Assembly (NCBI RefSeq): GCF_005869225.1
Contig: NZ_SWFP01000003.1
Coordinates: forward strand, 682,001-746,000
Source of the DNA: Dyadobacter bucti
GTDB taxonomy: Bacteria; Bacteroidota; Bacteroidia; Cytophagales; Spirosomataceae
Direction: 5' to 3'
DNA: 64,000 nt
This document shows positions 54,873-63,397 of this stretch, in pieces; positions within the stretch are counted from its first letter, which is position 1; every line of letters starts with the position of its first letter. Position numbers and translations under genes: made by a program. The notes beneath the pieces were generated by a model that had not been told where the DNA came from, searched no databases, and saw only the letters and a list, made by a program, of their open reading frames with translations.

Positions 54873-55793
54873 ATGTATTTTTACAAAGCCTATGGCTTAA
54901 ATATCCGCTCCGAAATCCTGCTACCCGAATTAAGTGAAGGGAATCCTGATGCAGAACATCACCTCGAAATCCTGTCAGGCACAATAAACTTGCCTGGCTT
55001 AAAAAAGACTCAAATTTTTCGGAGAGGGATCAGAGCATATTTCGGTCAGGATTCTGCGGACAGCCTTTTTTTACAGTGGGATAAAATTGGATCTTTTCAG
55101 GCGATTGAGGGTAGGCAATTGATGGTCTCTCCGCTGACTGATGATCCTAACCTGATCAGCCTGTTTACGGTTAGCGAAGCACTTGGCCTTATCTTGTTTC
55201 AAAGAGGGTATTTTCTTTTACATGCGAGTTCCGTACAGGTAGGCAACGAAGCCTGGTGTTTTATGGGACTTCCCGGGGCAGGAAAGTCAACCACGGCCGC
55301 GGCATTTTTAAAAGCTGGCTGCAAGTTGTTGAGCGATGATCTTACTGCTATCACTTTTACTGACGGAATTGCTTTTGTTGTACCTGCTTACCCTCAATTG
55401 AAGCTTTGGGATAAAACGGTAAAAGGCTTGGAATACGATCAGAACGAGCTGCAGCCGGTGAGTGAGGGAGTCAATAAGTTTTCTTATGCCCCTAAATCGG
55501 ACTTTCTACATCAACCAGTGAAGCTGGGAGAAGTATTCTTCCTGCATAAGGCAAGAAACAGAAAAAATCTTACTGCATTATCTGCATCAGAAATCCCGAC
55601 GGAAACACTCAAGAATTTCCCCCTTCCTATTAAATTATTAAAGGATGATGCTCTGAAAAACCATTTCTTTCAAAGTTTTCTGTGCGCTGGTACTGCGAAC
55701 TTGTGGCGAAAGAAAAGACCCGATGGTTTTGGTAACCTGGAAAAGTGGGTTAGCGACTCTGTCAGAAAGGTTAATGTAGAAATGAATGAATAG
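54873..55793 (+). CDS. HprK-like kinase of the RiPP-type cassette
   Basis: The 306-residue protein resembles HPr kinase-related enzymes found in lasso and exosortase-linked clusters. It has an N-terminal region opening MYFYKAYGLNIRSEILLPEL, LLHASSVQVGNEAW, the P-loop MGLPGAGKSTTAAAF (GLPGAGKST at 132-140) and an acidic LLSDDLTAI at 153-161. In paeninodin-type clusters such a kinase phosphorylates the peptide's C-terminal serine. I chose the ATG at 54873; a TTG at 54846 would overlap the B2-like gene. It overlaps the next gene by 8 bases. Confidence 0.82.
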   Translation: MYFYKAYGLNIRSEILLPELSEGNPDAEHHLEILSGTINLPGLKKTQIFRRGIRAYFGQDSADSLFLQWDKIGSFQAIEGRQLMVSPLTDDPNLISLFTVSEALGLILFQRGYFLLHASSVQVGNEAWCFMGLPGAGKSTTAAAFLKAGCKLLSDDLTAITFTDGIAFVVPAYPQLKLWDKTVKGLEYDQNELQPVSEGVNKFSYAPKSDFLHQPVKLGEVFFLHKARNRKNLTALSASEIPTETLKNFPLPIKLLKDDALKNHFFQSFLCAGTANLWRKKRPDGFGNLEKWVSDSVRKVNVEMNE

Positions 55794-56883
55794 ATCAGCT
55801 TCACCAGAATTATCCCTGTTAATAGCATCCTGTTTGGACAGCGGGAGTTACCAGACTCAGAAAGTTGAGTCGAAGCAGCTGTTCAATTTGCTACACTTCC
55901 ATCAGGTCCGTCCGGTTCTTCTATCTTACATCCATCGGAATCAGATTGACGTCGACTTTAAGCCTCAGTTGACAGAGTATTGCAAGCAAATTACTTTTTC
56001 GAACATGCTTAGTGCTCAGGAGCTTGTGAAAGCTGCCTGTATGTTAACCGCAAAGGGTATAAATGTATATGCCTATAAAGGTTGTGTATGGGCTGATTGG
56101 CTATACGGCAATATTGGGCAAAGGGAGTTTGGAGACATAGATTTACTGATCTCAAAGGATAATTTTTCCGAAGCAGTAGATGTCCTGACCGCAGATGCAG
56201 GCTATTTGGTTGACGATTACCGGCGACATCTGCTGGATGCACCCGAGATAAAAGAGAGGTTTTTTAAAACAGATTATCATATCCCAATGTCCAAAGCTAC
56301 GGATGATTCGTCAGTGCTGGAAGCACATTGGGAAGTCGCTTATCCGCGCCTGCTCTTCACATTTCCTTCCGAAGAATGGGCCGAGTACACAGAAAAGTAC
56401 TTCTTTTTGGGCAATGAGCTTAATGTATTTCAGCAAGAGTATCAGTTTCTGCTTCTCCTGGTACATCATGGAGGTAAAGAACAGTGGAGAAAACTGAAAT
56501 ACATTGCGGATCTGGCAGCTTACATGTCCCGATACGGGCATAGTACGAACTGGGCTAAAGTATCGCTCCTAGCTCATGAAAAAGGAATCTACAGCTTATA
56601 CAAATGGAGTTTGGGGCTGTTAAAAGGGTTAGGGTTTGATTGGCAAAAAGAATGGCCTCAAATCACACCGGTTGACGCTACTCCTTTGATAAAATATTGG
56701 GAAGCCATGCCACGTGAGTCCGCTAATTCGAGTTGGCGGTATTTTAAGCATGGATTGGCTATCCACGATGGGCTTAGACATAAAAGTAATCTCCTGTGGA
56801 GACATTTGAAATACTTTTCAGAATTCAAACTACTCTGGCATAAGGCGATCTGGTATAGGACTGAAAAAGCTAGGTCAGCTTGA
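55786..56883 (+). CDS. Nucleotidyltransferase family protein (NTP_transf_5)
   Basis: The 365-residue protein matches PF14907 nucleotidyltransferases: AYKGCVWADWLYGNIGQREF then GDIDLLISKDNF, with the metal-binding Asp117 and Asp119. It continues with EAHWEVAYPRL and LLVHHGGKEQW, as usual in the group. These genes accompany HprK-like kinases in some lasso clusters, such as pseudomycoidin, where they modify the phosphorylated peptide, and also in polysaccharide loci. It overlaps the kinase gene by 8 bases, and its last 14 bases overlap the convergent aldose epimerase gene. Confidence 0.83.
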   Translation: MNRSASPELSLLIASCLDSGSYQTQKVESKQLFNLLHFHQVRPVLLSYIHRNQIDVDFKPQLTEYCKQITFSNMLSAQELVKAACMLTAKGINVYAYKGCVWADWLYGNIGQREFGDIDLLISKDNFSEAVDVLTADAGYLVDDYRRHLLDAPEIKERFFKTDYHIPMSKATDDSSVLEAHWEVAYPRLLFTFPSEEWAEYTEKYFFLGNELNVFQQEYQFLLLLVHHGGKEQWRKLKYIADLAAYMSRYGHSTNWAKVSLLAHEKGIYSLYKWSLGLLKGLGFDWQKEWPQITPVDATPLIKYWEAMPRESANSSWRYFKHGLAIHDGLRHKSNLLWRHLKYFSEFKLLWHKAIWYRTEKARSA

Positions 56884-57817
56884 TCTTAATTGTTCCGGAT
56901 ATTGCATTGCCGGGTGCGAGAATGTTCAAACCTTCACCCGAGTTAAAAGAATCCACATTGGCAGTCAGCGGCTCTATCGCGACACAATCTCTGGCAGGAG
57001 GCGTATATATTACCAGATAATTGAACTTGCCTTCCCCGGCTTCCTGCTCAATGCATAGCGTCACATCCTGATTTTCGGAAATAAGTTTTGTGACTACATT
57101 ATCGGTATTTGAATCAACAATAAAACAGTTGTCAAAAGATTTTCTGTACAGCAAAGTCGGCTTCTCAACGAAGAACGGCTCTTTCCCAATGGGGATCATG
57201 TTACGGTCAAAAACGACAATATGATCCGAAGGTATATTGATTTTCCAGGCATCTGCCAGTTCATTACCTAGTTGGAAATATGGATGCCAGCCAAACATCA
57301 CCGGACACGGGGCAGAACCTGTATTTTTCGCCTCGTAGGTTAAATTGAATTTTCCGTCAGAATGCAGGGAATAGGTTACTGTAAACTGTACCTCAAAAGG
57401 GTATCCTTCGGCCTCTGAGAGCTTATATGACAGCCTGATCAGCGCGTGATCATTACGAACGGATTGTTCTTCGAAATGAAAATTTTGCTTGCGTACCAGC
57501 CCGTGAATGGCATTTATGTTCCCTGTCTCATTCTTTGCCAATTGATATTCTTTTCCCAGAAACCTGTATTTCCCATCCGGTATACGGCTGGCAAACGGGA
57601 AAAGCAATTCACTCGCGCTTTGTGTATCTTCCACCAATGCATGAGGGGTAGCAGGGGTTTTTAAAAGCGAAAACAATGTGACGTTTCTTCTGAGAGACAG
57701 TTGCCGTACTATTCCCCCCAGTTCCGGAACAATTACACACCGGTTTCCGGTAGAAGGTTCCTGGATCACATACTCGGTCAAATCGCCAAACTGCTGTCTG
57801 AATATTTCAAAAGGCAT
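56870..57817 (-). CDS. Aldose 1-epimerase family protein
   Basis: The 315-residue protein is a galactose-mutarotase-like beta-sandwich. It shows FASRIPDGKYRFLGK, GNINAIHGLVRKQNF with the conserved His, VMFGWHPYFQLG with the second His, and a C-terminal CVAIEPLTANVDSF with the catalytic Glu. It interconverts alpha and beta forms of a hexose. The ATG at 57817 is preferred to an upstream start at 57850. Confidence 0.88.
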   Translation of the reverse strand: MPFEIFRQQFGDLTEYVIQEPSTGNRCVIVPELGGIVRQLSLRRNVTLFSLLKTPATPHALVEDTQSASELLFPFASRIPDGKYRFLGKEYQLAKNETGNINAIHGLVRKQNFHFEEQSVRNDHALIRLSYKLSEAEGYPFEVQFTVTYSLHSDGKFNLTYEAKNTGSAPCPVMFGWHPYFQLGNELADAWKINIPSDHIVVFDRNMIPIGKEPFFVEKPTLLYRKSFDNCFIVDSNTDNVVTKLISENQDVTLCIEQEAGEGKFNYLVIYTPPARDCVAIEPLTANVDSFNSGEGLNILAPGNAISGTIKIKLT

Positions 57818-57858
57818 AGTTATGAGGTTTAGAAAAGTGTCTTTTTGCAAGGTAATGT

Positions 57859-57903
57859 AAAAATAATAGCCGGAAAACGATTTGCTTTCCGGCTATTATT
57901 TTT
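57859..57903. terminator. Bidirectional terminator after ftsH
   Basis: A perfect 18-bp stem (57859-57876 with 57886-57903) with a 9-base loop is A/T-rich at its base. On the minus strand it stops ftsH, whose stop lies 18 bases before it. Confidence 0.85.
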
Positions 57904-57920
57904 AAGACTGAAATCAGTTA

Positions 57921-59984
57921 TCACTCATTCGAAGCACTTTTATCTGCTTCTGCCATTTCTTCTTCTTTGGTCTCTTTTTCCTTTTCCAACGTCTGCTTTA
58001 CCACTTCCTCGTGAATTGCAGCTTCTTCGTTCGAGCGGCGGTTGATGTAAGCCTGATAACTGGTTTCCTTTTCATAAGGTCTTTTGCCTATCAGCTTTTC
58101 AAGGTCACTCTGGAACAAAATTTCTTTTTCCAAAAGCTCGTTAGCCAGTACTTCCAGCTTATCGCGTTTTTCAGAAAGAAGGTTTTTTACGAACTGGTAA
58201 GCCTGGTCAATCAGTTTTCTTACTTCTTCATCAATTGCCTGGGAAGTAGATTCAGAATATGGTTTTGTGAACGCGTAGTCACTTTGTTTTGAATCATAAT
58301 AAGATATGTTTCCGATGCGCTCGTTCATACCATACATAGTAACCATGCTGTATGCCACTTTTGTAACTCTTTCCAGATCGCTCAATGCACCTGTAGAGAT
58401 CTTTCCGAAAACCACATCCTCTGCTGCGCGACCTCCCAAGGTCATACACATTTCATCAAATAGCTGCTCGGTACGATACAGATACTGTTCTCTCGGCAAA
58501 TATTGAGCATATCCCAATGCCGCGACTCCGCGGGGTACGATTGATACCTTCACCAACGGATCTGCATGTTCCAGAAACCATCCGGCAACTGCATGGCCGG
58601 CTTCATGGTAGGCAACGATCTCTTTTTCCTCTGGTGAGATCAGCTTGTTTTTCTTTTCAAGACCTCCGATTACACGGTCCATAGCATCCTGAAAATCCTG
58701 CATTGTTACTTCTTCCCTGTTACGACGGGCGGCGATCAATGCCGCTTCGTTACAAACATTCGCGATCTCGGCACCGGCAAATCCTGGAGTCTGAGAAGAA
58801 AGCTTCTGGATGTTTACGTCTACGGACAATTTCAAAGGTTTCAAATGCACTTTGAAAATGGCTTCACGACCAATTACATCCGGTTTGTCAACAGAAATCT
58901 GACGGTCAAAACGGCCTGGACGAAGCAATGCAGGATCCAGTACATCGGGGCGGTTCGTCGCTGCCACGATAATGATACCGGAATCTGTCGCAAAACCGTC
59001 CATTTCTACAAGCAGGGAGTTTAACGTATTTTCACGCTCATCGTTGGAACCCGGCATTGCGCCACGTCCACGTGAACGGCCAACTGCATCAATTTCATCA
59101 ATAAAAATGATACATGGCGCTTTTTCTTTGGCTTGTTTGAAAAGGTCACGGACACGTGCTGCACCTACACCGACAAACATTTCCACAAAATCGGACCCCG
59201 AAAGTGAGAAGAAAGGAACGCCTGCCTCACCAGCCACGGCCTTAGCCAAAAGTGTCTTACCTGTTCCCGGAGGTCCTACCAGCAATGCGCCTTTTGGGAT
59301 TTTGGCACCCAGTTTCTTGAACTTATCAGGACTTTGAAGGTATTCAACAATTTCCTTAATCTCTTCCTTTGCTTCGTCGAGACCGGCAACATCATTGAAC
59401 GTGATTTTTACTTTGTTCTCGGCATCAAACAATGTGGCACGCGAACGGCCAATGTTGAAAATCTGTCCGCCAGGGCCAACACCTCCTGACATCCGGCCAA
59501 GAATAAAATACATGACCAGTATCATTACAATAAAGAAGCCCCATGTTCCCAGGAAACTCGTCCAGTCGTTGCGGGTGTCCACCACGAAAGGTACTTTGTC
59601 ATCATCAGGGACACCTTCCTGGATTTTATCGAAATCCTTTTTGAAGGTTTCCGCAGAAGTTACCTGAAACTGATAATGTGAAGCAGTTTCTCCCCCGAAG
59701 TAATTATTCTCTTTGGCTACAACTTTATACTTATCTAATTTCAACGCCTCAGGCTTCAAAGTAACCTCAACTGACTTGTCGTTGACGATAGTTACTCTTT
59801 CTACTTCTTTGTCCGCCATCATTTTTTCGAAACGTTTTTGTGTCGTTTCGCGGATAGTGGATGTGCGGTTTAGATATGTTATTCCTAATATAGTGGCAAT
59901 CAAAGCGGCTATAATCCAGCCCTGATATCCCTTTTGAGGACTTTTAGGACTTAGAGGCCCTCTTTTGTTATCGTGTTCAGACAT
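57921..59984 (-). CDS. ftsH: ATP-dependent zinc metalloprotease FtsH
   Basis: FtsH is a membrane-bound AAA+ protease that removes misassembled membrane proteins and selected soluble ones. The 687-residue protein has two N-terminal membrane helices (about 23-38 and 146-163), an AAA domain with Walker A GPPGTGKT at 237-244, the SRH block, and the zinc site HEAGH at 460-464. The acidic/Lys-rich tail is probably disordered. It follows rsfS by 71 bases and ends before a strong terminator. Confidence 0.97.
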   Translation of the reverse strand: MSEHDNKRGPLSPKSPQKGYQGWIIAALIATILGITYLNRTSTIRETTQKRFEKMMADKEVERVTIVNDKSVEVTLKPEALKLDKYKVVAKENNYFGGETASHYQFQVTSAETFKKDFDKIQEGVPDDDKVPFVVDTRNDWTSFLGTWGFFIVMILVMYFILGRMSGGVGPGGQIFNIGRSRATLFDAENKVKITFNDVAGLDEAKEEIKEIVEYLQSPDKFKKLGAKIPKGALLVGPPGTGKTLLAKAVAGEAGVPFFSLSGSDFVEMFVGVGAARVRDLFKQAKEKAPCIIFIDEIDAVGRSRGRGAMPGSNDERENTLNSLLVEMDGFATDSGIIIVAATNRPDVLDPALLRPGRFDRQISVDKPDVIGREAIFKVHLKPLKLSVDVNIQKLSSQTPGFAGAEIANVCNEAALIAARRNREEVTMQDFQDAMDRVIGGLEKKNKLISPEEKEIVAYHEAGHAVAGWFLEHADPLVKVSIVPRGVAALGYAQYLPREQYLYRTEQLFDEMCMTLGGRAAEDVVFGKISTGALSDLERVTKVAYSMVTMYGMNERIGNISYYDSKQSDYAFTKPYSESTSQAIDEEVRKLIDQAYQFVKNLLSEKRDKLEVLANELLEKEILFQSDLEKLIGKRPYEKETSYQAYINRRSNEEAAIHEEVVKQTLEKEKETKEEEMAEADKSASNE

Positions 59985-60055
59985 TCTGTGTATTAATTAA
60001 GAGGAAATTATATTAAACAAACGTTCAGGGTCCGGTGAATGTTCACCGCAGTCAA

Positions 60056-60439
60056 TTATACCATGGAATCTTCCAGGTATGTAACCTCTGCATCTCCCCA
60101 AAGTTCTTCCAGATCGTAATGCTTGCGGCGATCTTTGTTGAAAATATGTGCTACAACATCCACATAATCAATCAAAATCCATTCCCCATTCGCTTTTCCT
60201 TCCTTCTGCCAGGGTTCTGTTTTGGATATTTTATAAACTTCATCTTCAACCGAATTGGCCAAAGCGTCTATCTGGGTATCGGAATTACCCGAACAAATTA
60301 CAAAAAAATCGGTTATTGAATTTTTTACTTTTCGGAGGTCAAGTATTGCGATGTCCTGGCCTTTCTTTTCTATCATTCCTTTTGCTACCAGCTCAGACAG
60401 ATCTTTTGAAGATAGTTCTTTATTTTTGCGTTCTTTCAT
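60056..60439 (-). CDS. rsfS: Ribosome silencing factor
   Basis: RsfS (Iojap family) binds uL14 on the 50S subunit and blocks subunit joining in starvation. The 127-residue protein shows DIAILDLRKVKNSITDFFVI, CSGNSDTQIDALANSVED and WILIDYVDVVAHIFNKDRRKHYDLEE[LW] at the C-terminus. The ATG at 60439 (MKERKNKEL) is chosen over a GTG five codons upstream. It is divergent from birA across about 45 bases. Confidence 0.92.
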   Translation of the reverse strand: MKERKNKELSSKDLSELVAKGMIEKKGQDIAILDLRKVKNSITDFFVICSGNSDTQIDALANSVEDEVYKISKTEPWQKEGKANGEWILIDYVDVVAHIFNKDRRKHYDLEELWGDAEVTYLEDSMV

Positions 60440-60484
60440 GCGTAGTGTTTTCACTTTTCTAAACCCTAAAGTAAAGCAAAAAAA

Positions 60485-61252
60485 TTGTACAACTCCATAC
60501 AGGATACCTTAATAATTGGTAAAAAAGTTATATATCTGCCAACTTGTCACTCTACCAACGACATTGCGGCTGAAATAGTGCATGCTGGATTATTTGAAGA
60601 GGGGACGGTTGTCATAACAGACAGCCAGCTAAAAGGCAGAGGACAAAGAGGGACTACGTGGCTGGCTGCTCCGGGTGAAAATCTTACGTTTTCGATCATT
60701 CTCACACCGCATTTTCTTCCATTGAGCGATCAGTTCCTTATAAGCCAGACCGTTGCTCTGGCGGTAAGTTCTTACGCAAGTCAGTATTCTGATGACGTAA
60801 AAATCAAATGGCCTAATGATATCTATATGAAAGGTAAGAAGATATGCGGCACGCTCATTGAAAATTCAGTTCAGGGAATGGGGATAGCCAGCTCCGTTAT
60901 CGGGATCGGTGTGAATATCAATCAGACAGTTTTTGAAAATCAGAGAGCAAGTTCTATCAGGCAGCAAACCGGTAACTTTTTCGTCCTGACGGAGGAATTT
61001 GGCAAACTGATACGGTTTTTGGATGCGTTTTATTTGAGATTGAAAACGATGTCTCAGTCAAAGATCATCAGGGACCAGTACCTTGAAAATCTGTACGGTT
61101 ACAACGATGCAGTGCGTTTTTTGTATAAAAACCAGGTCGTAGAGGGTTCTGTGACAGATGTGTTGCCTCAGGGCAGGCTCTGTGTGAAACTTGCCACTGA
61201 GGAAGAGGTATTACAATTTGACCTGAAAGAGATAGAATGGGTGATCGATTAA
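60485..61252 (+). CDS. birA: Biotin--[acetyl-CoA carboxylase] ligase
   Basis: BirA attaches biotin to the carboxyl carrier protein. The 255-residue protein is a single-domain ligase with no DNA-binding N-terminus. It contains CHSTNDIAAEIV, SQLKGRGQRGTTW with the biotin-AMP loop, LTFSIILTPHF, IKWPNDIYMKGKKICGTLIE and IGIGVNINQ. The start is TTG at 60485 (TTG TAC AAC); no ATG precedes the conserved region. The convergent TMEM220 gene ends 4 bases away. Confidence 0.92.
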   Translation: MYNSIQDTLIIGKKVIYLPTCHSTNDIAAEIVHAGLFEEGTVVITDSQLKGRGQRGTTWLAAPGENLTFSIILTPHFLPLSDQFLISQTVALAVSSYASQYSDDVKIKWPNDIYMKGKKICGTLIENSVQGMGIASSVIGIGVNINQTVFENQRASSIRQQTGNFFVLTEEFGKLIRFLDAFYLRLKTMSQSKIIRDQYLENLYGYNDAVRFLYKNQVVEGSVTDVLPQGRLCVKLATEEEVLQFDLKEIEWVID

Positions 61253-61256
61253 GATA

Positions 61257-61586
61257 TCAACCCCACTTGCCAAGTACAACCATCACCAGCGCACATAAGC
61301 CCAGTCCCAGAGATTCACGAGCGAGCTCGATATTAAGGCTTCTCATAGCAGTTTCACCAAAAAACACTCCTTCAAATTCAGGTGGCCACTGCAATACAGC
61401 TGCGACTACATAGCCGGCTGCGAGCACATAAAAAACCCAGGAAGGCCACAGCTCACGGATGCTCATAAAGCATGCAAGCGCAGCGAAACTGTATACACCG
61501 ATCCAAATTCCTGAATCCGGATCATTGAGCTGAAGATAAGCGAAGATCACAAACAGGATCCCAAATAATATTTTGAACAGTTTCAT
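61257..61586 (-). CDS. TMEM220-like membrane protein
   Basis: The 109-residue protein has four likely membrane helices and the family start LFVIFAYLQLNDPDSGIWIGVY (PF15071 pattern). TMEM220 proteins are widespread with no known function. The ATG at 61586 (MKLFKILF) is used instead of a TTG three codons upstream. Confidence 0.8.
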   Translation of the reverse strand: MKLFKILFGILFVIFAYLQLNDPDSGIWIGVYSFAALACFMSIRELWPSWVFYVLAAGYVVAAVLQWPPEFEGVFFGETAMRSLNIELARESLGLGLCALVMVVLGKWG

Positions 61587-61673
61587 CAGGTTCAAGATTA
61601 AAAATTGATACTAAATCTAAAAGCTAACAGCAGTGGATAGTTAACTATTTGGTCAGTTTATTCCGGAAAATAC

Positions 61674-62375
61674 TTACTGACAGAACTGAACGAGCGCAGC
61701 GGACGCATCAGAGTAGCCCAGGTTTACTGCTTGTTTCAAACTGCTGCATCCCAAATCTTTTTCACCATCATACCATTGTGACAATCCAAGTCCGTAAAAA
61801 GCTTTACCGTACTGCGAGTCGAGCTTTAAAGTCTGGCGGAAAGCAAGTGTGGCCTTTTTGAAATCTTTACTGCGATAATAAGTATTTCCCAGATTATACC
61901 ACGCTTGTTTATTATTTACATCCAGGCGGGTAGCTGTTTCGAAGTCTGAGATAGCTTCTGGTGTCTTCTCCATCAGTACCAGGAGTTGTCCGCGGTTTAA
62001 AAACACGTCGGCGGTGTCAGGAGCTAGTGTAGCTGCTTTGTTGTAATCCGCAAAGGCCGAGTCGAGGCGGTTTTCGTCAGTGTAGAGCAAGGCCCGGTTG
62101 AAATAAGGGCGGTAAGAGGAAGGTTGCAATTTAATGGCCTGCCCGAAGTCCAGTAAAGCACTGGGATATTCTTTTAATTCATAATACGCAACACCGCGCA
62201 GGTTGAAAGCATCGGCACTGGATGTATTTTTTTCGATGGCTTTATTGATAAATTCGATGGCTTCCCTGGTTTTTCCTTGCTGCATTAACTCCTTTCCTTT
62301 TTGTAAAAAAGCATCGGATGATTGGGAACATGAATAGAGTGTTATTAAAAAAAATAAAAAAAATAATCGGGGCAT
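61674..62375 (-). CDS. TPR-repeat lipoprotein
   Basis: The 233-residue protein has a short lipoprotein signal (MPRLFFLFFLITLYSCSQ) with the lipobox cysteine at 16 and about six TPR units (EAIEFINKAIEKNTSSADAF, YPSALLDFGQAIKLQPSSY and similar). TPR lipoproteins act as scaffolds in the periplasm or on the outer membrane; the partner is unknown here. It lies 87 bases before TMEM220 on the same strand. Confidence 0.85.
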   Translation of the reverse strand: MPRLFFLFFLITLYSCSQSSDAFLQKGKELMQQGKTREAIEFINKAIEKNTSSADAFNLRGVAYYELKEYPSALLDFGQAIKLQPSSYRPYFNRALLYTDENRLDSAFADYNKAATLAPDTADVFLNRGQLLVLMEKTPEAISDFETATRLDVNNKQAWYNLGNTYYRSKDFKKATLAFRQTLKLDSQYGKAFYGLGLSQWYDGEKDLGCSSLKQAVNLGYSDASAALVQFCQ

Positions 62376-62401
62376 AATGATTCATTTCTAGTTGATTCGC
62401 A

Positions 62402-62409
62402 CAAAAGTA
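62402..62409 (-). promoter_or_regulatory. -7 box for the TPR lipoprotein gene
   Basis: TACTTTTG on the minus strand matches TAnnTTTG, 27 bases before the ATG. No matching -33 TTG is seen. Confidence 0.3.
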
Positions 62410-62456
62410 AACCGAAACGTGAAATGAATGTTTTCTTTTTGTCAATAAAATGTCTT

Positions 62457-62464
62457 TATCTTTG
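62457..62464 (+). promoter_or_regulatory. -7 box of the SRP RNA gene
   Basis: TATCTTTG exactly matches TAnnTTTG and lies 5 bases before the 5' end of the SRP RNA stem. A TTG at 62439-62441 is 15 bases upstream, a slightly short spacer. Confidence 0.5.
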
Positions 62465-62468
62465 CATC

Positions 62469-62566
62469 GGCAAATCGGAACTACCAGCTCCTTCCGAATC
62501 CCCCAGGTCCTGACGGAAGCAAGGGTAGGTGGTCGATGCGGTGAGATTCTCGGTTTGCCTTTTTTT
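62469..62566 (+). ncRNA. ffs: Signal recognition particle RNA (4.5S-type)
   Basis: The RNA of about 92 bases plus a T tail folds as a long hairpin: 62469-62477 pairs with 62551-62559 (one G-U). At its tip lies the conserved SRP domain IV: CAGGTCC then TGAC then GGAAGCAAGGGT (62504-62526), which binds Ffh. A T run at 62560-62566 ends it. The UGAC tip replaces the common GGAA tetraloop. It lies between the TPR lipoprotein and the transaldolase genes. Confidence 0.9.
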
Positions 62567-62656
62567 ATGCCCTTCCGTTTCTAATCTCCGCTTTCTTTTT
62601 GCTTTTGACCAGGGTTTTCTACTTTTGTGGAATATTCTAACCAATCAATTCCCGAT

Positions 62657-63313
62657 ATGAAATTTTTTATTGATACTGCGAACCTGCAGGAAATTCAGGA
62701 AGCACAGGCTCTTGGTGTACTAGACGGCGTTACTACCAATCCATCGTTAATGGCTAAGGAAGGGATTACCGGCAAGGATAACATTATGCGTCATTACAAA
62801 GCCATCTGCGATATTGTGGACGGCGATGTGAGTGCAGAAGTAATTTCAATTGATTTGGCAGGTATGATCCGCGAAGGAGAGGAACTGATTGAGATTGATG
62901 ATAAAATTGTTGTAAAGATCCCAATGATCAAAGAAGGTGTGAAAGCCTTGAAATATTTCTCTAGCAAAGGTGTTCGTACTAACTGTACGCTTATATTCTC
63001 TGCTGGTCAGGCACTTCTTGCTGCCAAAGCGGGAGCAACATATGTTTCCCCGTTTATCGGTCGTTTGGATGATATTTCAACAGACGGAATCGCTCTGATC
63101 GAGCAAATCCTGACCATTTATAGAAATTACGGATTTGAAACTCAGGTTTTGGCGGCTTCGGTTCGTCACCCGATGCACATTATCCAATGTGCGGAAGTAG
63201 GAGCAGACGTCATGACAGGGCCTTTGAGCGCCATGGAAGCGTTATTGAAACACCCGCTTACGGATATCGGTCTGGAGAAATTCCTTTCTGATTACAAAAA
63301 AGGTAACTCATAA
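62657..63313 (+). CDS. Short-form transaldolase / fructose-6-phosphate aldolase family
   Basis: The 218-residue protein is the TalC/MipB/FSA type: [45 protein letters not shown] with the Schiff-base Lys (around residue 87), and [19 protein letters not shown]. It transfers the dihydroxyacetone unit between fructose-6-phosphate and erythrose-4-phosphate, or cleaves fructose-6-phosphate; sequence alone does not decide. The ATG at 62657 is chosen over a GTG at 62627. Confidence 0.92.
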   Translation: MKFFIDTANLQEIQEAQALGVLDGVTTNPSLMAKEGITGKDNIMRHYKAICDIVDGDVSAEVISIDLAGMIREGEELIEIDDKIVVKIPMIKEGVKALKYFSSKGVRTNCTLIFSAGQALLAAKAGATYVSPFIGRLDDISTDGIALIEQILTIYRNYGFETQVLAASVRHPMHIIQCAEVGADVMTGPLSAMEALLKHPLTDIGLEKFLSDYKKGNS

Positions 63314-63325
63314 TAAGTCACACTT

Positions 63326-63361
63326 AATTGTCGCCCTGGGCGAAGCCGAAGGGCGACAATT
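63326..63361. repeat. Palindromic intergenic element behind the transaldolase
   Basis: A 12-bp perfect stem (63326-63337 with 63350-63361) has a 12-base loop, GGGCGAAGCCGA. It may be a transcription stop, but no T run follows. It resembles dispersed palindromes of the type CCCT..CGAAG..AGGG seen between genes in many genomes. Confidence 0.5.
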
Positions 63362-63397
63362 TGACCGATCAGGGTCACACCATTTTCTTGAAAATTT

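Noticed and set aside
61637..61648. 12-base palindrome ATAGTTAACTAT
   Set aside because: A single A/T-rich palindrome of this size is expected by chance in the window, and no partner site was found.
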